Part shown: positions 26,888 to 33,654 of the stretch, one piece after another
Numbering within the stretch: position 1 is the stretch's first letter
Layout: each line of letters starts with the position of its first letter
NCBI GenBank assembly: GCA_012515615.1
Contig: JAAYYB010000203.1
Coordinates: 1-33,654, forward strand
Length of the DNA stretch: 33,654 nucleotides
Source of the DNA: Fibrobacter sp.
GTDB taxonomy: Bacteria > Fibrobacterota > Chitinivibrionia > Chitinivibrionales > Chitinispirillaceae
Reading direction: 5' to 3'
Position numbers and translations under genes: made by a program
The notes under the pieces: generated by a model
The model's input: the letters and a program-made list of their open reading frames with translations, nothing else
Databases searched by the model: none
Told to the model about the DNA's origin: nothing

Positions 26888-28006
26888 ATGCACAGAATCT
26901 CTCTTTTAGTGTTCATTATCTTTTTGCTCCTGCCTGCTTGCATTTTTGCTGACGACCGTACAATAGAGGTCAACGGTATAACCAGAGAATATATCATAGA
27001 TATTCCGGCCAATTATAACGGATCCGGACAGTTCGGGCTTATCATCTGCTTTCACGGACTGACTGGAACAGCAGGAAATGTCCGTACTTACGCCTCTTTC
27101 TATCAATTCGGGGCACAGGACAATTTCATCACAGTTTATCCCCAGGGGCTTCAGATTGACAACCCTCTCTCTCCGGGTACAACCGCCACGGGATGGCTTT
27201 TTGAATTGACAAACAGCCGCGATATAGAGTTTGCTGATATGCTGATTGATACTCTGCTTGAAAACTATCAGATAGATCCATCAAAAGTTTTTGTTACCGG
27301 TATCTCAAACGGAGGCTTTTTCTCTGATATTCTGGGATGTAAGCTGGGTGACCGTCTGGCTGCCATTGCTCCTGTTATCGGGGGATATCCGATTCTGACG
27401 GGGTGTGTTTCAGATATTCTTCCTGTTTTCAGGCTTGTCACTATGGAAGACGAGCTTGTGGATACTAATTTTGTGATTGCCGCAAATGAATTCTGGGTAT
27501 CTCATAACGATTGTGACCAGTCCCCGGCAGTGGACGGGATCTGTAAAAGATATTCAGGGAACAGCGCTAATTCAGAGGTAATCTACTGTGTATACGAATG
27601 CAAAAAGTCCACCTATCAGCCATCCTGTCATACATGGCCGCTGCCTCCTTCATATAATTTTTCTACCACGGAAATGGTACTTGACTTTTTCAGGATTCAT
27701 GGCCTGGGGACCTCGACCGGTACTCAGCATGTAAAAAACATAAGAGCCGGTAGTGTACCTGCGAATCTGAAGGTTGTAAGATCAGGCAAGTTCATTAATA
27801 CCTATATTACAGGCTTTTCCGCAACAGGACCGGTTACTGCTGAAATTGATGATATCCTTGGACGGACGGTATTTACAGAAAAGATTAATTTATCTGCCGG
27901 CGAAGAGCTTGTTCTGAGAAATGTACAAATCAAAAGAGGTCTCTATTTTATCAGGGTTAAGTCTGGAATGACCCGGGTTGTCAATTTGCCTCTCTTTCTG
28001 TATTAA
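26888..28006 (+). CDS. Secreted PHB-depolymerase/feruloyl-esterase-like hydrolase with T9SS-like C-terminal domain
   Basis: LIICFHGLTGTAGN oxyanion region, nucleophile GISNGG; C-term VTAEIDDILGRTVFTEKINLS...IKRGLYFIRVKSG. ATG 26888 chosen because the longer ORF runs through the tRNA. Confidence 0.8.
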   Translation: MHRISLLVFIIFLLLPACIFADDRTIEVNGITREYIIDIPANYNGSGQFGLIICFHGLTGTAGNVRTYASFYQFGAQDNFITVYPQGLQIDNPLSPGTTATGWLFELTNSRDIEFADMLIDTLLENYQIDPSKVFVTGISNGGFFSDILGCKLGDRLAAIAPVIGGYPILTGCVSDILPVFRLVTMEDELVDTNFVIAANEFWVSHNDCDQSPAVDGICKRYSGNSANSEVIYCVYECKKSTYQPSCHTWPLPPSYNFSTTEMVLDFFRIHGLGTSTGTQHVKNIRAGSVPANLKVVRSGKFINTYITGFSATGPVTAEIDDILGRTVFTEKINLSAGEELVLRNVQIKRGLYFIRVKSGMTRVVNLPLFLY

Positions 28007-28020
28007 AAAAGGAAACGTTT

Positions 28021-28068
28021 AGAGGTTCAGCGTTCAGAGGTTCAGCGTTCAGGGTTTAGAGGTTCAAG
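28021..28068. repeat. Short tandem repeat, 15-bp unit AGAGGTTCAGCGTTC
   Basis: Two perfect copies (28021-28035, 28036-28050) and a degraded third (AGGGTTTAGAGGTTCAAG). Confidence 0.85.
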
Positions 28069-28200
28069 TAAAAATGCACTCGATTTAAAATTCAAAGGCT
28101 TTATCATTTGAGCAACGGCCTGAATTTTCAAAGTCTGTTCTATTATTGATCAAAACCACCTCTTGCTTAATTTCGACTCCGTCCGGGCGTAATAGTATCT

Positions 28201-31200
28201 ATGAATTACCGATACCAGGAACACCTCCCGATTTTTCAAATGAGAGAAGAGATAGTTAACTCTATCCGCTCCAATCAAGTAACTATTGTTGCCGGAGAGA
28301 CAGGATCGGGAAAAACAACACAGCTTCCTCTTTTCTGTCTTGAAGCAGGACGGGGGAGAGGGGGGCGGATCGGGTGCACCCAGCCCCGCAGAATTGCCGC
28401 TCTCTCCCTTGCTGGGTTTCTCGGATCACAGTTTACCGTTCCCGGTCAGGTGGGGTATAAAATCAGGTTTCGTGAGGACCTGGCCCCGGATGCAAAAATA
28501 AAGTTCATGACAGACGGAATTCTTCTGGCCGAGATCGCCGGTGATCCCCTTCTTAAAAAATACGATACCATCATTATCGACGAAGCTCATGAAAGATCCA
28601 TCAACGTGGATTTTCTCCTTGGCTGTATGAGAAAAATTCTCCCCCGCAGACCTGATCTGTGCCTGATCATCTCCTCCGCAACAATCGACACGAAACTCTT
28701 CTCGCGGGCTTTCCACAATGCCCGGGTAATTTCGGTCTCAGGGCGACTCTTTCCTGTTGAAATCAGGTATAAGCCTGTTATAGAGCTTTGGAAAGGGGAG
28801 AGCATGGACTCCTACATTGAAGGGGTGGTTACCTCGGTCCAGGAGATAATTGCTTCAGGTGAAGATGGTGACATACTTGTTTTTCTGCCTACTATAGATG
28901 ACACAACAGAAACACTGAACCGTCTCAGGCACATTGCCGGACAAACCTGCACCGTTTTACCGCTTCACAGCCGCATATCACCTGTTCTTCAGCAGAAAAT
29001 TTTCCAGCCATCCTCTCAGCGGAGAATCATAGCCGCAACCAATATTGCCGAGACATCGATAACTGTCCCCGGCATCCGCTTTGTCATAGATTCCGGGCTG
29101 GCCAGACTGCTTCGTTATGAGCCTATGGCCGGATTCAGCCGCATGCCTATAGAGAAGATATCAAAAGCCTCAGCAGATCAGCGCGCTGGAAGGTGCGGAC
29201 GGGTCCAGGATGGGATCTGCATCAGGCTCTATTCTGAACAGGACTATATGTCACGCCCTTCATTTACAACACCGGAACTGCGCAGAGCCAATCTTTCAGG
29301 AGTTATCTTAAAGATGCTCTCTCTGGGGTTTGGTGACGCGGCAAGGTTTCCGTTTTTGCAGCACCCTGTTCCTAAAGCGGTTCATGATGGATACAGGCAG
29401 CTTAAAGAGCTTGGTGCAATTGACAAGAAATACAGGCTGACTCAACTTGGCAGAAAAATGGCTCTCCTGCCTGTCGATCCAAGGCTCTCCCGGATTTTGC
29501 TGTCTGCAAAAGAGTTCGGTGCCGGAAAGGAGATTCTCGCCATTGCCTCGGCACTTTCAGTCGAGGACCCGATGTGCAGCGCTGAGGACAGTAGTGCAAA
29601 CAGTTCGCCGAAAGCTTTCCGTAATCACGAATCAGATTTCCTCAGCTATTTAAATCTCTGGAATGCATTGCAGAAAAATCTTAATGGTAAAAAACTCTCC
29701 ACATCTGTTCTCAAGAGGTTCTGTTCCGAATACGGGCTTCTTCCTCTTTATATTAGAGAATGGTATGATGCCCATAATCAATTGGAAAGGATTTGCAGAT
29801 CGGTTCAGGGATTCTTTTACAGGAAAACAGCAGAGGCATCATCAGAGCAGATTCATAAAAGCCTTCTTTCCGGGCTGCGTGATGGAATCGCCTTCAGGGT
29901 AGATAACGGGCTTTATCACGGGATAAACGGGGAGATCCGTGTATTTCCCGCGTCCTCACTTTTCAGGAAGAATTTCCCATGGGTTCTTTTTGCCGAAGTG
30001 GTTGAGACCAGCAAAGTTTACGGGCGCATCGCTGCTGTTATAAAGCCCCGGTGGATCGAAGAGATTTTCAGGGACCAGTGCAGCTACACCAGTCACGATC
30101 CCTGGTTTGATGCTCAGAGCGGCACTGTGAAGGCTTATCAGGAAGTCTCATTCAAGGGCTTATCACTTGTACACAACAGAATAGTTGACCTCTCTGTCAG
30201 AGACAGAAAACTGGCCCATGGTTTTTTTATCCGGGAAGCACTGGTAAAGGAGCTGGCCGGTTTAAATTACCGCTTTCTGCGTAAAAACCGTGATCTTCTC
30301 GACCGGATTTCTGAAATCGAACACAAGATACGAAAGAAGCTTATTCATAATGATCTGGACAGGGAATCCTTTTATGAGGAGAAACTTCCAGACGTCCTGA
30401 GCATAAAGGATCTCAACAACGCCATCAATAATCAGGGCTCAGACGCATTTCTCATGCTGAAGCCCGGGGACCTCTCTATCGAAACTCTTCCTGATCTCTC
30501 CGGGCAATACCCCGATAGTTTGACTATATGCGATCAGGTGCTGCCGGTTTCATACCGCTTTAATCCTGAAGATCCGCAGGATGGTGCTACTGTTGTAATT
30601 GACGGGGAGGTTTACCGATCAGTGCCGCTTTTTTACTGGCAGTGGCTGCTTCCTGTTTTCAATGAAAACAGGGTAGAGAGGGTGCTGAGCTCAATAAGTG
30701 ACAAACTTCTGCACCGGGGGCTTTCAGTAGCTGATGCCGCAGGGATACTGCTTGACAAATTAACTGTTGCAGAGGGTCCTTACCTGGATACGCTCTGCAG
30801 GCTTGTCAGGGAGACTTTCAGTTTACAGATTACTCCTGACCAGGCTCTGAGGTGTATTCCGGAGTACCTGTGGCTTAACGTGATTGTCAAGGATCACAGC
30901 GGGGTGATAAAAACCACATTCCGGCCGCCGCTGAGTAACCCCTCAATAGATCATCCAGGATGCAGAAAACGGGGCAGAATCTGGGGGGGCGTCTGTTCTG
31001 AACTGGAAAAGGATTTTGATGGCGTTCTGGATGATGCCTCTTTTCTAAAGCCATTTCCTGTAAAGCCCTCAGGAAGCCTTGTTCCAGTTTATCTGGTTCC
31101 AGCACTTTGCAGAGAAGATCATAAGATCTCTGTTAAAACTTTTTTCTCCGGGCATTTTGCGCAGAGTGCCCACTGCGATGCTCTGACCCACCTTCTTGAG

Positions 31201-31890
31201 CAGCATCTTGCAGAAAAACTTGCCTGGGAGATGGAGTCGTTCAGGGTACCACAACCTTTAGTTTACAGGTATAAGGAGATCTGCAGCGAACAGGAACTTG
31301 ATGATGCCGCCGGTCGCATCTTTACCGGGCAGGTACTTTCAATTCAGCCGGATTTACCCGATAATCAGGAAACTTTCTGTAATCTGCTTGGTAAAGCTGA
31401 AAAGAGAATACCTTCTGCAAGTCTCCGGACTATCGAAATTCTTGAGAGGATAATTACAGAACTCGATAAGTGTATGTCTCTATTGAAGAAAAGGGCTGGA
31501 AAATACAAAGATGCCGTTAAATATGAGGAGTTCCTGTTGTTAATCAATGAATATGTGGATGCATTGTTCACAGAAGATAACCCGGCCGGGTTTATTGAGA
31601 GACTTCCTTCTTATCTTGGCTGTCTGGCTGGTCGGATAGATATGGGTTATCTTGAGCCGGTAAAATACCGGGATCTTTCCGGAAAGGTTTCTCTTTTCTC
31701 CGGCAGAATACGGGAACTGTTTACCCGGGATAACCTGGTGCCTTTTGAGCGAAGGAGCCTCTGGGAGCTTAAAATTCTCCTTGAAGAGATCATAATTCTG
31801 CGTTTTTCAACTAATTCCGCAAAGAACAGGATCTCCGCAAATGAACAGATACTGGCTGAGAGACTCGGACAGTGGAATCCCCTCTCATAA
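28201..31890 (+). CDS. hrpA: ATP-dependent RNA helicase HrpA
   Basis: 1229 aa; GETGSGKTTQLP, TQPRRIAA, DEAHERS, SSATID, TNIAETSITVPGIRFVIDSG, QRAGRCGR; long HrpA C-terminal region. Confidence 0.93.
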   Translation: MNYRYQEHLPIFQMREEIVNSIRSNQVTIVAGETGSGKTTQLPLFCLEAGRGRGGRIGCTQPRRIAALSLAGFLGSQFTVPGQVGYKIRFREDLAPDAKIKFMTDGILLAEIAGDPLLKKYDTIIIDEAHERSINVDFLLGCMRKILPRRPDLCLIISSATIDTKLFSRAFHNARVISVSGRLFPVEIRYKPVIELWKGESMDSYIEGVVTSVQEIIASGEDGDILVFLPTIDDTTETLNRLRHIAGQTCTVLPLHSRISPVLQQKIFQPSSQRRIIAATNIAETSITVPGIRFVIDSGLARLLRYEPMAGFSRMPIEKISKASADQRAGRCGRVQDGICIRLYSEQDYMSRPSFTTPELRRANLSGVILKMLSLGFGDAARFPFLQHPVPKAVHDGYRQLKELGAIDKKYRLTQLGRKMALLPVDPRLSRILLSAKEFGAGKEILAIASALSVEDPMCSAEDSSANSSPKAFRNHESDFLSYLNLWNALQKNLNGKKLSTSVLKRFCSEYGLLPLYIREWYDAHNQLERICRSVQGFFYRKTAEASSEQIHKSLLSGLRDGIAFRVDNGLYHGINGEIRVFPASSLFRKNFPWVLFAEVVETSKVYGRIAAVIKPRWIEEIFRDQCSYTSHDPWFDAQSGTVKAYQEVSFKGLSLVHNRIVDLSVRDRKLAHGFFIREALVKELAGLNYRFLRKNRDLLDRISEIEHKIRKKLIHNDLDRESFYEEKLPDVLSIKDLNNAINNQGSDAFLMLKPGDLSIETLPDLSGQYPDSLTICDQVLPVSYRFNPEDPQDGATVVIDGEVYRSVPLFYWQWLLPVFNENRVERVLSSISDKLLHRGLSVADAAGILLDKLTVAEGPYLDTLCRLVRETFSLQITPDQALRCIPEYLWLNVIVKDHSGVIKTTFRPPLSNPSIDHPGCRKRGRIWGGVCSELEKDFDGVLDDASFLKPFPVKPSGSLVPVYLVPALCREDHKISVKTFFSGHFAQSAHCDALTHLLEQHLAEKLAWEMESFRVPQPLVYRYKEICSEQELDDAAGRIFTGQVLSIQPDLPDNQETFCNLLGKAEKRIPSASLRTIEILERIITELDKCMSLLKKRAGKYKDAVKYEEFLLLINEYVDALFTEDNPAGFIERLPSYLGCLAGRIDMGYLEPVKYRDLSGKVSLFSGRIRELFTRDNLVPFERRSLWELKILLEEIIILRFSTNSAKNRISANEQILAERLGQWNPLS

Positions 31891-31986
31891 TAGTGCCAGA
31901 GTCTGATACTGTTGTTTAGTTGTTCAGATCATGGTAATATTAAGGATATTATTACTTGAGCATGACTTAATTTGCATCTAAAACTG

Positions 31987-32160
31987 TTTAACCTGAAAAA
32001 CGCAGTTGGATGAGGCAAAAAATCGTTATCTATTGAGCGCTAAGGCTTTCAGGCATCTTGATCTTATCACCCTGCTGATAAGACCTGCAATGCCTTCAAG
32101 CCTTATCATCTCAACATCTTGCGTTTTTTTGCACTCCCCAGCTGCGACTTTCAGGTTTAA
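31987..32160. repeat. ~170-bp imperfect palindrome
   Basis: Arms TTTAACCTGAAAAACGCAGTTGGATGAGGCAAAAAATCG...TAAGGCTTTCAGGCAT and the reverse complement of ATGCCTTCAAGCCTTA...GCGTTTTTTTGCACTCCCCAGCTGCGACTTTCAGGTTTAA; central CTTATCA/TGATAAG. Confidence 0.75.
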
Positions 32161-32178
32161 TTAAGCCTCAGGTATAAA

Positions 32179-32916
32179 TTGAAACACAATACCCTGATAT
32201 CGATCGTATCACTGCCTGCATTGGTTCTTCTATCATTTGCCCTGGCTGAACTGGGCAAAAGAAAACCTTATGACCTGCATCTTCCTTTTATCTCGACAAC
32301 TTTCAAGGCAAACGGAGAAATCGATGAGGTGTTTGTGTCGTATGAGAATTCCGATGAGGGGTGGGCAGTTTCGCCCGGTGATGACCGGTATGTGAAAGAT
32401 AACCGAAAAACGCGTGTTGATCATACATATAAAGAAAACCCGCGGCAGGCATATCTTATCAGCCCCTTTGAAGCTGAACTGATAAACAGAGTGGCAGAAA
32501 ATATGAAGGGGGCAGTTGCGGTATTTGAAAAAGATCTGAAAGGGGAGAAGTGGGACAGAATCCTGTACCTTGATGCATACCTGCCGGAATTTTTAAAGAA
32601 CTTTTATTATCTGTTTTGTGCTGCACGCAGTTCCTTCTCTGCGCTTCCTTCCGTAACTGCAATAGCAGATTCTCTTCTTTATGATAGGAATGCCGAGCCT
32701 GAGAAAAGCGACTTGAGAGTACAAAAATGGCGTGCGAACTCTGATAAGATAATGAAGCTGCGCATAAGCGCCAAAGAAGTGACTTTCCAGATAGAACAAT
32801 GGCAGCAAAAAGAGCTGGATAATCCAAAGAGAGATCTCTGGGAAGACAATTCAAAGAAGTTTGCTGATGTTTACGAACTTTTTATAAGGCTTTACTTTAA
32901 CCTTCCGCCCATGTAA
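32179..32916 (+). CDS. Hypothetical protein with N-terminal signal/anchor (TTG start)
   Basis: 245 aa ORF; MKHNTLISIVSLPALVLLSFALAELG hydrophobic N-terminus; AGG about 8 nt upstream; no family recognised. Confidence 0.55.
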   Translation: MKHNTLISIVSLPALVLLSFALAELGKRKPYDLHLPFISTTFKANGEIDEVFVSYENSDEGWAVSPGDDRYVKDNRKTRVDHTYKENPRQAYLISPFEAELINRVAENMKGAVAVFEKDLKGEKWDRILYLDAYLPEFLKNFYYLFCAARSSFSALPSVTAIADSLLYDRNAEPEKSDLRVQKWRANSDKIMKLRISAKEVTFQIEQWQQKELDNPKRDLWEDNSKKFADVYELFIRLYFNLPPM

Positions 32917-33055
32917 ATCTTCTGTTGACACCTTAGTAGTGGAACTTGTTTGGAGGTGGCCGGGGAAAATATCACCACAAACTCACAGAGGTCCCAGAGA
33001 TTAGATTCTTTGAATGCGCCGTGCCTGTGGTGAAATTTCAGATGCAAAACGTCGT

Positions 33056-33188
33056 GGCAAATGCTGAAGTTGTGACTAAAAGTGTTGTAGGATTATTGCC
33101 TGTCAGGCGAGTCTTTGAAGCTTGAAAGGCAATAATTCTACCTGCCTTAGTGTAAAGCAATTTGGGGTGTACTCACCCAGCATTTGCC
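33056..33188. repeat. Nested inverted-repeat element
   Basis: Outer arms GGCAAATGCTG (33056-33066)/CAGCATTTGCC (33178-33188); inner arms GTAGGATTATTGCCT (33087-33101)/AGGCAATAATTCTAC (33127-33141). Confidence 0.65.
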
Positions 33189-33263
33189 TGTTGAGTGCTG
33201 TACTTTTGCGCTCTTATTCCTGCCGGCATTCTCAGCCAGGACGGCTTATCTTTTCTTATATCA

Positions 33264-33469
33264 TTATTTTGCGTAAAGTAAATCATCTGGAATGCCAAAT
33301 TTATGGTTCTCTTCAATTGCTTTTTGAACTGCAGTATTGGCGATTCTTCTATTTTCTGCAAATTGACGTAGGGTGACAATTGCATTGGACTCAGACAAAA
33401 TTGAATCTATTTGGTCTAAGTTTTCCTTATTTGTCCAAGCATATGATAGAAATAAGGCCCTTCAGACAT
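33264..33469 (-). pseudogene. Probable frameshifted small ORF ending ...ENRRIANTAVQKAIEENHKFGIPDDLLYAK
   Basis: Start-less open frame 33461-33264 reads RALFLSYAWTNKENLDQIDSILSESNAIVTLRQFAENRRIANTAVQKAIEENHKFGIPDDLLYAK*. An ATG (33469, MSEGP...) lies in another frame. Confidence 0.35.
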
Positions 33470-33540
33470 TTTCGGGTGTTTTTTCGTAATGTTACAAGCT
33501 ATTGTCAACTGTAAATGATTTTTTAAGATTAGAACGGATG

Positions 33541-33630
33541 CCTTGGCGACCTACTTTTGTCCAAGGCAACAAAAGTAGGCAAAAATGCCTGGGAGCCCCG
33601 CACTGGCGCTTATGCGCGTTTTCGCCGGGG
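33541..33630. repeat. Structured intergenic element, CCTACTTTTGT/ACAAAAGTAGG dyad and GC-rich tail
   Basis: 11-bp perfect stem (33550-33560/33569-33579), GGCA-aaaa-TGCC hairpin (33578-33589), CCCCG/CGGGG (33596-33600/33626-33630) enclosing GCGC-ttat-GCGC. Confidence 0.6.
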
Positions 33631-33654
33631 AGGGGCCATAAACTCGCAGACTCA

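Noticed and set aside
28021-28068. CRISPR-like array
   Set aside because: Units are contiguous 15-mers without spacers, only two good copies, no cas genes.
33122-33376. 84-aa plus-strand ORF MKGNNSTCLSVKQ...
   Set aside because: It lies across the inverted repeat and opposite a more protein-like minus-strand frame.

Overview
33.6 kb window from a Gram-negative, flagellated bacterium with an outer membrane; domain content looks Fibrobacterota/Chitinivibrionia-like, but I cannot confirm taxonomy. Housekeeping genes: dxs, tgt plus an Smr-domain gene, aroD, icd, tRNA-Gly(CCC), hrpA, and two flagellin-type genes at the left edge. There are three radical-SAM genes: an rSAM/SPASM maturase-like protein, a COG0731-type protein and an SplB-like protein. 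The remainder is large envelope proteins: PorV-like barrels fused to propellers, an M6-like pseudoprotease with a T9SS-like C-terminus, a peptidase-MA/TolB-like protein, and an esterase with a T9SS-like tail. Best candidate for an undescribed system: a three-gene cassette on the minus strand (6159 to 3663). It encodes a 100-aa Tat-signal Cys-containing peptide, an outer-membrane-like protein and an rSAM/SPASM enzyme. The genes are joined by ATGA and GTGA stop/start overlaps and sit behind a near-consensus promoter. Second candidate: a tightly coupled envelope operon (25072 to 14981) with a membrane-anchored MuF-like Cys/His-motif protein, a PorV barrel carrying an inserted propeller, an M6-like protein whose HExxH is replaced by NQIAR, and an HEFAH metalloprotease-like protein. 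Several non-coding structures are also visible: a possible CsrA-type leader before the second flagellin gene, a ~170-bp palindrome near 32 kb, a nested inverted repeat near 33.1 kb, and a pseudoknot-capable dyad element at the right edge. All assignments come from reading the sequence; no searches were run.
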